Positions 9,830 through 22,204 of a stretch of DNA of 64,000 bases are shown here, one piece after another. The notes beneath the pieces are model-generated. The model was not told the origin of the DNA, did not search any database, and worked only from the letters and a program-made list of their open reading frames with translations. This DNA comes from Limnoperna fortunei (Eukaryota > Mollusca > Bivalvia > Mytilida > Modiolidae). The stretch's first letter is position 1. Each line of letters begins with the position of its first letter. Position numbers and translations under genes: made by a program. Location: NCBI GenBank assembly GCA_944474755.1, contig OX104119.1:87114896-87178895 (forward strand). Reading direction: 5' to 3'.

Positions 9830-11045
9830 AATTAACAGTTTCAGTCTAGTTGTTGTAGCTTTTAAGTTACTGTGCAAAAACTAAACATTTCTTCAACAAA
9901 TTTGTTAAATACAATAACTCCTATAAGGTGCCATCGACAATTTCTGAAAATTAAATGGTTTTTAGGCATTGTCCTTTAGGGTGCTTTAGAAATTTACAGT
10001 TTTACTCTACTAATAGGTGCGTTATAGACTAATTTATAATTAAAAAACTGTTCATTTTTCCAAATTCATAATGAAAGGGCAATAACTCCTATAAAGAGTC
10101 ATCTTGCAATTTTGGACTAAGCATTTGTAGGGCTTCTATTGCTGATCATTTGTGCAATTTACAGTTTTAATCTAGCTACTATAGTTTTCAAGTTACAGGA
10201 CAAAAATGGAAAATTTCATAACAAAATTGTCATTTAAGGGCAATTAAACCCCTATAAGGAGTCATCTGACAATTTCAGACCAATTAAATGAATTGTAGGG
10301 CTTTTTTTGCTGATCATTTTTGCAATTTATTATTTCACTCTAGCTGTTATGGTTTTTAAGTCACAGGCCAAAACCGGAAAATTTCATAAAAAATTGCAAT
10401 TTAAGGGCAATAACTCCTATAAGGAGTCATCTGACAATTTTAGACTTAATAGTATTTTGTAGGGCTTGTATTGCTGATCATTTTTGCTATTAACAGTTTC
10501 ACTCTAGCTGTTACAGTTTTTAAGTTACAGGACAAAAACGGAAAATTTCATAAAAAATTGTCATTTATGGGCAATAACTTATTTAAGGAATTGTCTGACA
10601 ATTTCAGACCAATCGAAAGAATTGTAGGGTCTTTATAGCTGATCATTTGTGCAATTTACAGTTTCAATCTAGCTGCTATAGTTTTCCAGTTACAGGACAA
10701 CAACGGAAAATTTCATAAAAAAATTGTCATTTAAGGGCAATAACTCCTATAAGGAGTCATCTGACAATTTCAGACTAATACCGTGAATTGTAGGGCTTGT
10801 ATTGTTGATCATTTTTGCTATTTACAGTTTTACTCTAGCTGTTATAGTTTTAAAATTACAGGACAAAAACGGAAAATTTCATAAAAAATTACCATTTAAG
10901 GGCAATAACTCATATAAGGAGTCATCTGACAATTTCAGACCAATCAAGTGAATTGTAGGACTTTTATTGCTGATCATTTTTGCCATTTACAGTTTCACTC
11001 TACCTCGTATAGTTTTCAGGTTATATTGTAAATACCAACAATTTT
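9830..11045 (+). repeat. Central tandem array, about 165 bp units
   Basis: The marker 'gctgatcat' (one copy reads gttgatcat) recurs at 10141, 10309, 10473, 10638, 10804 and 10969, giving spacings of 168, 164, 165, 166 and 165. More degenerate units lie to the left. Each unit also contains 'aaggagtcatctgacaattt', 'gaattgtagggct' and 'gtttcactctagctg'. The period of 160-170 bp is the usual size of central repeats in bivalve pearl-type elements and of some bivalve satellites. Confidence 0.85.
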
Positions 11046-11061
11046 GACAACAATCGTCAAA

Positions 11062-12520
11062 CTAGAGGCTCCCAGGAGCCTGTATCGCTCACCTGAACCT
11101 GAAACCAAACAACCCTTTTTTATCCAGCTTTTCTTTGCTATAAGGAATTGCCCAACACTTCTGCAAAAATCATTAATTTTGACCTTTAAGGGAAATAACT
11201 CCTATAAGGAGGATCTTTTGATGGTTAGAGGGAGAAGGGAGGTTCACTTCAAATTTGCTGTACCTGTTATACTTTTTTAACTATCAGTCGAAAACTCTCT
11301 CAACCCCCACCCCCCCTTTTTTCATTTTTTCTATTTTAATCCAATGTAGCTATGTAGGTAGTCAGGTGTCATGATATGCACAATTTTGGTACAGGACATC
11401 CTAAAGATGATGTGTGCAATGTTTCAAAGCAGTCCTTTCATTGGTTTAAGAGGAGAAGATTTTTTTAAATCAAGTAAAATTGTTTAAAAAAATGTTCAAG
11501 GAGAATAATTCCTAAACGGTTTATCCGACAATCTTGACCCTTAAGTCATTTTTGTTGCCCTCATAGAGCAGAACAATTAAGCAATGCTAACTTTTTCTCT
11601 AGTTCTAATAATTTTCAAGATTTTGAGGCAAAAATGTCAAAAATAATCAATTTCGACAATTAAAGGGCAATAACTCCTATAAGGAGTCATCATACAACTT
11701 CAACCCAATGGAGTGCTTCGTAGAGCTTTTGATGCAGATGAAGGTATGTCTCTTCGGTTTTCCTGTGTATCTGTTACACTTTTTTAAATATAAGCCAAAA
11801 ACTGTATTTTACCCCCCCCCAATCCTATTTTTAGCCATGGTGGCCATGTTGGTTAATCTGCAGCCATGATAGGTGCAAACTTGGTTGAGGACATTTGACA
11901 GATGATGTGTACAAAGTTTCAAAGCAGTTTTTTCAGTTGTTTCAGAGGAGAAGATTTTAAAAAATCAATTAAAACCGATTAAAAAAAACAGTTCAAGGGG
12001 AATAACTCTTAAACGGTTAATCAGACAATATTGACCCTTAAGTCATTTTTGTAGCCCTCATAGAGCAGAACAATTAAGCAATGCTAACTTTTTCTCTCGT
12101 TCTAATAATTTTCAAGATTTTGAGGCAAAAATGGCAAAAATCATCAATTTTGACAATTAAAGGGCAATAACTACTACAAGGAGTCATCATACAACTTTGA
12201 CCCAATGGAGTGTTTTGTAGAGCTTTAGATGCTGAAGAAGGAAGGTCTCTTCGGTTTTCCATTATCTGTTATACTTTTTGAATTATAAGCAAAAAACTGT
12301 ATTTTGACCCCTCTGTTCTATTTTTAGCCATGGCGGCCATTTTGGTTGGTCTGAGGCCATGATTTGGGCAAACTTGGTAGAGGGCATTTTACTGATGATG
12401 TATGCAAAGTTTCAAAGCAATCCCTTCAGTGGTTTTGGAGGAGAAGATTTTTGAAGAGAAGTTAACGACGACGACGACGGACGACGACGGATGCCAAGGT
12501 CAGGGTCAGGTGAGCTAAAA
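11062..12520 (-). mobile_element. Inner HINE-like element nested in the outer copy
   Basis: The left end is CTAG plus hairpin AGGCTCCCAGGAGCCT and CGCTCACCTGA at 11062. The right end is TCAGGTGAGCTAAAA ending at 12520. The interior is made of about 490 bp units, with 'tttcaaagca' at 11432, 11917 and 12410, different from the 165 bp units of the outer copy. The right part has GACGAC repeats (12465-12490). It has no coding capacity. Confidence 0.75.
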
Positions 12521-12893
12521 AGGGCAATAACTCCTACAAGACGCCAATACACAACTTTGCACTAATAGCAACTATTGTAGACCTTAATGTGCTGATCAAT
12601 TTGAAGTAACGGTTTTCTCTAAAGCTATTATAGTTTTTTAGATAATGATCAAAAACCTGTGTTGACCCCCATGTTCTATTTTTCAACACCCTGGGTACAA
12701 ACTTGAAACTAGGACCCCTAAGGATGATTGTGGCCAAGTTTGAAAAAAATTGGCCCAGTGGTTTCAGAGGAGAATATTTTTGAAAAAGTTTACGACGGAC
12801 GACAGACGACGGACGATGGACGACAGACGAAGGACGCTGGACTCCAAGTGATAGCAAAAGCTCAATGGACCTTCGGTCTAGGTGAGCTAAAAA

Positions 12894-13560
12894 CGTAATT
12901 CCTTGTTCAATTGGCTTATCACAAAGAAAATCGATGTAATCTGTTTACAAGAAACTCACTGCACCGATAATGAAATAAGTGAATGGTCAAAAGGATGGAA
13001 AGCCGCAGACGGTCGCGAAAGTAATTGGAAATGTGGATCAAGCGAATCCCGAGGTGTTGCAATTCTAACAAGCAAACAATTAAAGAATATTAAGTTTTTT
13101 TATTTCAATCTTAACGGGAGATTACAAAAAAGTGAAATTGACACTGAATCTGAAGTTTTCCACATATTTAATATGTGTAATATACCTGTTGATAAAAAGA
13201 ACTTCTTCAAGCATATTTGCCATAACTTTAATTATAACACCGACCAAAACAATAGATCTCATTATAATATATTTTTTGGAGACTTCAACTGTTGTATTGA
13301 TAAAAAACTAGACCGATCGCCACCCCATCAAAATGACGATCCTGGGTTAGATGAACTAAAACAAATTTTACTACAATTCGACCTAGAAGTCTGCTGGCGA
13401 AAGCAAAATCTATCTTAAAAAAAAATATACATTTATTAGGGCAATTCTAAGTCTAGAATTGACTATATCTTCCCAAGTAAATCGCTATCTAGCAAAATAT
13501 CTAATAGCCCAATTAATAATTTTCCGTTTAGCGATCATGATTTGGTATCGATCAAATTAA
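12894..13560 (+). pseudogene. LINE ORF2: APE-type endonuclease domain
   Basis: The frame reads DVICLQETHC (catalytic glutamate), then SRGVAILTSK, then FFGDFNCCID (the GDFN metal-site block), and stops at 13416-13418. In another frame the domain goes on with SRIDYIF and PFSDHDLVSI (13525-13551), the last catalytic block with aspartate and histidine. All APE blocks can therefore be seen, but at least one frameshift at the A-rich run near 13415-13430 separates them. The domain would nick target DNA for target-primed reverse transcription. Confidence 0.8.
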
Positions 13561-14990
13561 GTTAGATCCTATCCAAAGAGGACCAGGGATTTGGATAATG
13601 AATCTTAATACAATAAAAACTGAACAATTTTCGCAGGTCTTCCAAACATGTTGGCAGATAAAAAAATTAACAATCGAAGTAAGTAAAAATATAAATAAAA
13701 ATAAAAAAAACAGATCAAAAAAAAAGCGCGGACAAGATAAATTATGGGAAAATATAAAACTTTAAGATGGGACAATTAAATCTGATATTGACTCAATTTT
13801 ACATGAGCAAGTGAGATTCTACTCAGAACTATTTAGCTCTGAAGGGTGGGACCAAGAACGTGCTAACGAACTCTGTCTTAACATCGAGACATTTGTCAGC
13901 GCTGAAGACAGGGAATATTTAGAAAGGAATGTTACAATCGAGGAAGTGGAAAATGTTATTAGAATTTTAAAAGAAAGGAAAAGTCCTGGAGAAGACGGAA
14001 TCATTTCAGAATTTCACTCCAGATATTGGAATATAAATGATTTCATGGAACTTATACATGAAATATTTAATGAACACACTTTATGTCTTTCCCAATATAG
14101 GGGGGTACTAACTCTTGTACATAAAGGGGGAGAAAGGGAAAACAATCGTAACTGGAGACCTCCAACTATGTTAAATAACGACTACAAAATAATTGCAAAA
14201 ATATTAGCGGAGAGAATTAAGCCGATATTACCCAAAATTATACATTCAGATCAGAAAGGTTTTGTTAAAGGTTGAAATATAAACGAGACCAACATAATGA
14301 TCCAAGACATAATTGAATATATTGACAATGAAGACGAAGAAGGAATTATTATATTTTTAGATCAACAAAAAGCTTTCGACTGGGTAGAATGGGGTGGTTA
14401 GACTTTGTGCTTCAAAAGTTCAATTTTGGTATCAATTTGAGAGGTTGGATAAAAATGCTCTTTAAGAACGCAACAACGTGTATTAAAACCAACGGTTACC
14501 TTTCAAACTATTTTAAAATCACAAAATCAGCAAGGCAAGGGTGCCCGATTGCACCTTTCTTATATATATTACAAGCAGAACCTTTAGCCTGCTCAATTGG
14601 TCGTGACGATGATATAAAAGGCATTAAACTACCGGGTGAATTAGAGGGTGAAATCATAGAAACTAAACTTAGTATGTTTGCTGATGACACCCAACTATTA
14701 AGTAAAGATGAAACATCGGTCGAAAATGCATTCAACATACTAAACATATAAGAAAAGGCATTGGGTTCTAAAATCAACCTTGATAAAACAAAAGGATTAT
14801 GCATAGGTTCAACTAAACGTAAACGTTCAAAATTTAATAAAATCAGTTGGATTAAGACAAATGTTAAAACTCTAGGAATCCATCACGGATTCAATGTTGA
14901 CGACCATAAAACATGGACAAGTATAATTGAAAAGATAAAAAACTGTATCCATGTATGGAAAAGTCGCAAACTAACCTTCACTGTATAGAC
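13561..14990 (+). pseudogene. LINE ORF2: reverse transcriptase, Tx1/L1-like, with stops and frameshifts
   Basis: Recognisable blocks in order: ILKERKSPGEDGI (about 13965), LVHKGGERENNRNWRPPTML (about 14120), ILAERIKPILPKIIHSDQKG then a TGA replacing the usual arginine of KGR (14273), FLDQQKAFD (first catalytic D, 14355), ARQGCPIAPFLYILQAEPLA (14530), and MFADDTQLLSKDE with the FADD catalytic pair (14674-14690). Spacing and the NWRP and QKGFVKGR blocks fit the Tx1/L1 group rather than CR1. The arginine-to-stop change and frame jumps near 14390 and 14750 abolish translation. Confidence 0.85.
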
Positions 14991-16153
14991 CTTGATAATA
15001 AAAACTCTGATTTTGTCACTTTGCTCGTACGAAATGCAAGTACGGTGTGTACCAGAACGGGTCACCAAAGAAATCAACACTTTAATTTGGGATTTTATAT
15101 AGGATGGGGGTGTAAATCAAGTTAGTAGGAACACTTGCTGTCTTAATGAATTAGAAGGGGGCATGGGGATGACAACACTCGATTCTATTATTGCGTGTTA
15201 TCAAATAAAAACAATGTACAACTTGATTCACAAACCACTATGTAGTTGGAATGCCATAGGAAAGTTCTACCTACGTAAGCTTGATGTGAAATTTGACGAA
15301 AATTTACTTTTATGTCGACTGTCAATACAAAAGAAAATATTTTGAGCATGCGTATTTTCGGAAATAAAGACATAACCTTCCATGGTAATACTCTCCTCTT
15401 TCCTTCTTTCTATAAAAGTGGTTTTAGGAAAATTAGGGACATATGGGACGATGAGGAAAATAATTTTTTGTCGTGCAAACAAGTATACAATAGTCTTTAG
15501 ACAAACTAAACTGTATCTAAAAACAATGAAAGAAGTTCTTAAAACAAAAGATAACATTCAACCAAAATGCATTGAAAAATGGGACTCCCACTTTGGTAAT
15601 TTTACTGAAAGTGACTGGCAGAAAATTTGGTTCACTCTAAAATCCATTGATGTCGAAAAACGGGTAAAAGAATTTCAATGGAAAACTATCCATAATATAC
15701 TTTATACAGAATATAGATTACACCAAATGAAAAAATCTAATGGAAAATGTCATTTCTGTCAACTAAATAACATTCAAAACTCTGAAACTATACAACATCT
15801 ATTCTTCCATTGCAATTTTGCAAAATTAATCATTGGGAATCTGACACAAATCTTAGTTTCCGCAAACATTATGCACAATTTAGAAAATATCAGAACAAAA
15901 TATGATACTCGGGTTTTATGGAAATGAAAACAATTGTATATTGAACATTGTCTTATTTTATTCGAAATGGAACCTTTGGAAAGTGTGGAACAAATTAAAG
16001 TTTCGAGAAAGACAAGAAAGACTAGACCTTGATTCATTATTGAAATTATGGAAATACAACCTTCGAACATCTCTTTCTTTAATTCATAACTGTAAATGTA
16101 ATAATTTTCTTGATAAACGAAAACTTCAGAGAATCATTGAACTTATACTATAA
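14991..16153 (+). pseudogene. LINE ORF2 C-terminal region with CCHC-like motif
   Basis: Fragments in three frames cover the thumb and C-terminal domain. The clearest part is VKEFQWKTIHNILYTEYRL followed by GKCHFCQLNNIQNSETIQHL and FFHC (15660-15815), a C-x2-C...H...C cluster typical of the C-terminus of Tx1/L1-like ORF2. Frameshifts occur near 15345, 15480 and 15925. The last frame ends at 16153. Confidence 0.7.
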
Positions 16154-16614
16154 CTTACCATTAACAAGCTATATAAATCCAAATTATACATTTTTGACAA
16201 TATGTACGTGATCAAGACATGTTCGACTTTCCTTCACACAATTACCGTATTTACTGACACATATTTGTTTTTGATGACACTAAACTTGATGTTTATCTTC
16301 ATTGTTCATTCATTTAATTTGTCTATTGTATGTACACACATGAACTCTTCTTGTTAAATTGTCTTTGGGCAACTTAATATGCTTCTAATAGTTTTAAAAC
16401 CTTGTTTTATATACCGGTATAAATATATGTTTTTTGTTATCAACTATGTTGTAAATGGAAAGGTAATAGGGGACTATTATCCCTATGATTATTCCTGGGT
16501 CAGAGGGATGTGTAAAACACAGGAGCCCTAGTCTGGATATTACTCGGTCCACTAGGGCAAATTGTAACGAGCAATTGTTAAAATAAACTTGTTATTATTA
16601 CCTCAAAAAAAAAA
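16154..16614 (+). other. LINE 3' UTR and poly(A) tail
   Basis: The sequence contains 'actcggtccactagggcaaa', an AATAAA at about 16582 and A10 at 16605-16614. A short inverted pair 'gagccctagt' (16524) / 'actagggc' (16551) may form a 3' hairpin, which Tx1/L2-type LINEs use for RNA recognition. That role is inference. Confidence 0.55.
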
Positions 16615-18227
16615 TTATAATTATAAACTAATAAGCAATGCAAATACAATGAAACTCGAAATACACAAAAACTAGAATGTCCAATATTTTATGTATTGTG
16701 ACATATATTATTAAGTAAAAAATAAAGTCCATTAATCACGTAGTTTACTACGAACAAATGTTTCCAAATCTTTTATAACACAATACATATATAATAAGAA
16801 AGGTCAAAATTTATTGTTCATGCATATTTCAACAAGATCTTTTTTGCGAGATAATGAAACGATTCAAAAATTTGGGTAACGTCGATTACATTACGTTATT
16901 CGATTTTGCAGGTTTGTTTTGTTATGGCTGTAAATAATTCGCAAACTGAAAATAAAATATTACTGTGATAACCCATTTAGTTTACTAGTCATAATTGCCG
17001 CGTACTAGTAGTTCTAATTTCTTAACTAGTTTGTGGGCTCAAATTTAATTAAATCCTGATACAGCTGTACTCGGACACTTTTTTGTTTTATGCCTCCAGG
17101 GTCCTGGGGTGGTTGTTTTAGCCTTCTTACCTACATGTATTACCTGAATGATTTGATAGTAATGTAGTTCACAAAGAATCGCATGCCAATTAGCAAATAC
17201 ATTTTTAAAAATTGAGATTGTTATTACTAACCTGGAGAACTCTACACACAGGAGAGCCGATTTTTTAAGTACATGCTGAGAAATAACCCCAGGTTTTTTT
17301 AGGTTTATTTAAAAGTATCCCGCTGTGGTCCTCATTATTACTTAACCTCCATAAGGCTTATCTGTAGCAAGACTATAAGTCTTCGTTGCGCCACGCGCAA
17401 TAAATTTTCTATCTGTCTTTTTTATGGGTTGTGAAAGTTTAAAGAAGGGAAAGGTCTTGTAATAAAACATTTAACACATTGAAGTGTGATTTATACAATA
17501 ATGACTTTACATAATACAAAAACTTTGTTTTCGGACTGTTATTTTCTCATTTCCAAATTATAAGGTTATACATTTCCTGTTTCTAAACTCTTTAAATTTT
17601 CCCTTTTCTTTTGAAAGTAAGCAGCTTCATATACAAATATTATTATCAGCTGTTTAACTTCAAAACTATTAAAGTGCCAGTTTTGTCAGAAGTCTTCAGA
17701 CAATCATTTTCATATTGGTCCTTTTTAACTAATTTTGGCTGAAAAATATCTGATTTATGCATTTATTATCATATTCTAATGGTGAAAGGGAGATAATTCA
17801 AACCTTGAATTATTGTGGCAGCACATTTTCATAACAGACTTTCAGAACACATCGTTGTTGTACCAAATGTGTATTATGCAAGATAAAAAGAAGCTCGATT
17901 ATCATGGTAGCAAATATTAATACCACACCTGACAATTAGACTTGTTCTATTATAAGATAAGAACATTATCTGTCTTGTATATATAACACTTAGTGATAAT
18001 TCATATGTAGTTTTACATGTTTTAAATTCATATATATATTTAATTTTATGTATCATTCATTATCTATCTTGTTATTGCATATAATATGTACTATATATTG
18101 TTGTTGTGCATCATTTTAATTGTAGCTATGATAACAAATAAAAAATAAAAATAACCTTTATGTCTATCATTCTATTAAAAATAAATATTGGATCCAAACC
18201 TACAAATAGTACATAACATCAACCATA
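16615..18227. other. No gene seen
   Basis: 1.6 kb of AT-rich sequence. Short frames (for example 17874-18056) have no domain and low-complexity composition. No splice-flanked exon was convincing. Confidence 0.5.
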
Positions 18228-18724
18228 GACAATTTACATATGGTACAACACAGAAATGGTACGAAATGTTTTTTATGGTACGAAATGGCAGGTACGAAAC
18301 GACTATAAAAGCCTGATGTAGGTTAATAAATAATTATTCATGCGTTTTGTAAAGTTACTTCATTTTTAGAAGTTACAAAACGCATGAATAATTATTTCAG
18401 CATAAAATGACATAAAAAGCACCAAAACTGTACACAAATTGTACTTTGTGGTACATTGACAGTGAATGTGGTAGCCTGTGGTTGTGATGTACATTGTAGT
18501 GGGGTAAAAAGTCACAACCAGTTTACCAAGGGAGATACTTCTATAAAAAAAATCACAATCTAAATTACTACTTTTTTACAAGTTATTTTCAATAAACACA
18601 AAATTATCCATTGATTTCGTTTTCATCACTAAAATGTACACCACATACTTAAGTGCATCAAACATGTATATGTACATATTGTACACGTGTTTTTCGCTGT
18701 ATCTTGGGGGTATGCAGGTGTCAG
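18228..18724 (+). repeat. 500 bp interspersed repeat, copy A, with internal hairpin
   Basis: It starts 'gacaatttacatatggtac' and ends 'gcaggtgtcag'. Near the start the motif 'ggtacgaaatg' is repeated. A perfect 22 bp inverted repeat (18331-18352 with 18373-18394) surrounds a 20-base loop. The same order is found in copy B. No coding capacity. Confidence 0.8.
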
Positions 18725-19417
18725 TAGACCGAATTATCTGTCGTTTAAAAGCTTATTTTATCATTCCATATTTACTTTTTTCTATTCTGACGTTTATTTT
18801 TTATTTTTTTATTTTTATGTTACTTTTAAATAAATATTTATTGCATGTAATGAAGTATTGGTTCAGAGTTTGTAGATTTAAGTCTTTAAGATGGTTTGAA
18901 AGTTCAGACTCGTTTTTCCCCCATACTACTTTCTATCTTTAGTTTCACGATAATCATCATCGTCATCAGTGGCCTTTCTATTATTCTGTTCCGATCCCGT
19001 GGTTATGTTCTGTTTACTTGAAGAAAACTTGAAATTGAACAGCGACATTTATCATTCACGACCCTATCAACTACATTTAATAAAGCAACAACAAGTAAGC
19101 GCTTGAATCGAAACCTCGATACCAGTTGCTTTCAAACGCCGAAATGATTTGGATTCTAATTAGAATATTCATTTATTTATTTCCAATATATATTCATTTA
19201 TTTATTTCCAATATCGTACTAAACCAGGAAGTAATCTCTCGATGTTGTTATGCTAAAATACAAAATTACCGGCAAACTATCAATAAAGATGTAAAATGAA
19301 ATTAAAAAAGCGTTTTTATTTGAAAAGAAAGGCACGACGGACTGTTATCTAAAAGCGTGCCCGTAGAAACAACTGCACTGCCCCGGGCGTCTGTCTAACA
19401 CATTTTTCCACCACTGA
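18725..19417. other. Spacer between the two repeat copies; no gene seen
   Basis: Includes a duplicated 24 bp AT-rich unit ('attcatttatttatttccaa' at about 19169 and 19193). Nothing else was recognised. Confidence 0.5.
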
Positions 19418-19927
19418 GACAATTTACATATGGTACGAAATGAACATGGTACGAAACAGACATGGTACGAAATGCTTTTTTTATGGTACGAAATGGCAGG
19501 TATGAAAAGACTATAAAAGCCTTATGTAGGTTAAATAATAATTATTCATGCGTTTTGTAACTTCATTTTTAGAAGTTACAAAACGCATGAATAATCATGA
19601 CAGCATAACTGACATTAAAAGCACCAAATCTGTACACAAATTGTACTTTGTGGGACATTGATGGTGAATGTGGTAGCCTGTGGTTGTGTCATACATTTAG
19701 TGTGATAATAATTCACACCCAGTTTACCAAGGGAGATAATTCTATAAAAAAATGACAATCTAATTACTAATTTTTTACAAGTTATTTTCAATAAACGCAA
19801 AATTATATATTTATTTTGTATCACTAAAATGTACACCACATACTTAAGTGCATCAAACATGTATATGTATATATTGTACAAGTGTTTTCGCCGTATGATG
19901 CGTATCATTGCGGTCTACAGGTGTCAG
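19418..19927 (+). repeat. 500 bp interspersed repeat, copy B, with internal hairpin
   Basis: Collinear with copy A from 'gacaatttacatatggtacg' to 'caggtgtcag', about 1190 bp downstream. The internal hairpin (arms 19540-19560 and 19575-19596) has a shorter loop than copy A: the stem is kept while the loop changed. The minus-strand 97-codon frame here is chance. Confidence 0.8.
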
Positions 19928-22200
19928 GGGAGTGCATGAACTGTGTAATTCATAGGTTTCGTTTTCAATTTCAGAAACAAATCACGCGATCGTTACACCT
20001 ACCAGTGAATCTATATAGTGCCTTGTCAATGTGATACCGTATCCACTAAAATACTCCTACGACTTTCTTTTTCACCTGGGGGAAGTTGAAATACTGTTAC
20101 ACATTTGGTCACGTGATCAAACATGCAGGGGAAGTAAATCCATAACAACACAGACAATTTTATGCGAGACGGGATAAATAATCAAAAGCTAAACAGCGGA
20201 AACCAGTCGTATCTCAAGGATAACAGATAAACAATGCTGTGTCTTGATTGGCTGCTAAATCGGGAGATAGTTGCCGATTGGAAAACAAATAAGCAGAGCT
20301 AAGTTAGGGATGAAAACCCGGCATAATTACGGGGCGGTAGCAATCATAATAGGCTAAATCGGGAGACAGCTGCCGATTGGCCAATTGTCTTGTCTTGTTC
20401 AGGTAACTACCGCCGTTAGTCGGCGCACTCTATCCTCTGGATAGATATATGTGGTGCACATCATTGCATGTGTATGGTGCATTTAGTGACAGTGAGAATA
20501 CGAATAGTTGACGGAGTCAGATGAACATTTATGTACAGTGTATGGGTTATAATACAGTTAGGCATCCACATATAAGTTATTTAAATGTAGAGTTATTAAA
20601 CTCAGTCTACAATTACTACTTTATCGTAAAAGCACTAAAAGCACTAAAAGGCAAGAAGCAGCATTATACGTAAAATATCAGGCACTAGTCATAGAGGCAC
20701 TAAAATGTTTAAATATTGTTAATCTAAAATTTTACTTTCTGATATCAAAAAGGGCATGTATAGCGGTTTCTAAAACTATAAAAGCTGCTAAAACACGATG
20801 CTTGAGTTAAAACGATAAGATGCACTTGGTCAAGCATGAAGTCAAAATAAAATTCATAGATATATATATACAAGAAGGTTATCATCACTATTGTATTTTT
20901 CCTACGCAGTCGGTATTATATTCACTTTTTACCCTTTGACCTCATGACACTTCACCTCTCGTAATTCTGTTTCTTGATTGGTTATAAACCAATTGGACGG
21001 GGGTACGGAACAGGGTGGTAAATTGGACAGGGGCTCGGAACAGGGTGGTAATTCACCTTTCAAATTATGTACTATTATTATAAGATTTTACCGTCTGTTT
21101 GTTTATAAAATTATTTCATAGTGCAATTTAAGTATAAAGAACGATAGAGATGGGCTGCAGTTTGTAAAATTTTATATCAAACAACTTGTACAAAAACGTT
21201 AAATATTTTATATTTGAAGTAAAGCGAAAATTAAATGAATATTAACACGCTGGATTTTAGCGGGCTTTTATGGAGGATAAAAAAGACGAAATTCTAATTA
21301 ATTTCTAAATTCAAATTAACAATCATTTAATATTCATGTTGATATTAAATTAAATGCATTATTGTTCTTGGGCGTCCGTCGTAGTACGCACATAGATAGA
21401 GAGTTGTGGCTCTAATTGTAAAGTATACTTTGCTTATACAGTAAATTTTAAACTATAAACATTTTATTAAAAAATATCTAATATTCAATTTGTTTACATT
21501 ATTGTATAACTGCTTTGGTGCTCGCAGAAAAACTTCATTTCTATATCTTAGGCATTGGGTTTCAATACATAATAGCAATAAACGTTCTGGAATACATGTA
21601 CATGTGCAACAAAGTACATGTAGTTGTATGTACATTATCAATTTTAGGTTACCTGTATGCTTGGTAAATCTGTTAATATCGAAAACACGTAAATAAAAGG
21701 GGGCACACATGTATAAATGAATAATTTCAAACTCGTTTCATCTGGGACTAGTGTTAATTTATAGGTTCATGATTTCATTCACGTAGTAATAATTGTCTGT
21801 CAGTACTTCCCCCAAAAAATTTCCATCAAACATTTCTGGTCTATTGAAAGGGTGAATTTGTATGACAATAAAGGCGATTCGTAGTTCAATGCATAACTCA
21901 ATTTATATCTTTACTGCGTCGGTTATCTTTTTTAAAGATAGTACTAGTTTCTATTAAAAAAACTAAAAGCATCGGATTATACATAGTTTATATATTTATA
22001 GAATCCTGCCCCCCCTCCTTTAACTCTCTCATCCTTTCCATATGTATAGGTTATAGCACATGTTCCTGGTTAGTTCATCCAGCTCTATATAACCTTGTTT
22101 TTTCAGCTTACTGATATACGGCATCAGTGTTGGTTTGTACAGTCCAGTATGAGTTTAAGTAGGTGGTTTTGGGTGACAAACTCTTGATAACATCGTTTCT
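19928..22200. other. No gene seen; small local repeats
   Basis: Contains a near-duplicate 'ctaaatcgggagatagttgc' (about 20256 and 20355) and two 30 bp tandem units 'aattggacgggggtacggaa' (about 20991 and 21021). A segment of about 70 bp starting 'aaataagcagagctaagtta' (20288) recurs at 23416. The 85- and 68-codon frames near 21.5 kb are opposite-strand shadows without domains. Confidence 0.5.
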
Positions 22201-22204
22201 GAGG

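Larger units (their letters stand above)
9759..12893 (-). mobile_element. Outer HINE-like element inserted in the LINE ORF2, with 165 bp central array
   Basis: The left end is CTAG plus the hairpin AGGCTCCCAGGAGCCT and CGCTCACCTGG. The right end is 'ggtctaggtgagctaaaa' at about 12876-12893. It is interrupted by a second copy of the same family at 11062-12520; sequence before (to 11061) and after (from 12521, 'agggcaataactcctac') joins as in other units. A GACGGAC-rich stretch lies at 12790-12840. No protein is encoded. The host sequence on both sides is the LINE endonuclease. Confidence 0.7.
7786..16614 (+). mobile_element. Tx1/L1-like LINE, nearly full length, split by a 3.1 kb nested insertion
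   Basis: From left to right: ORF1 remnant (7981-9456), ORF2 start (9708-9758), insertion (9759-12893), the rest of ORF2 (12894-16153), then a 3' UTR with AATAAA (about 16582) and a poly(A) tract at 16605-16614. Without the insertion the element is about 5.7 kb, a normal length for this group. The 5' end is not defined by any motif and is set after the adjacent inverted-repeat element. ORF2 carries several frameshifts and stops, so the copy is dead. I did not find target duplications. Confidence 0.75.

Noticed and set aside
2763..12520. Frames encoding EAPRSLYRSPEPETK in several places
   Set aside because: They are translations of the shared repeat terminus (2763, 11062), not a protein family.
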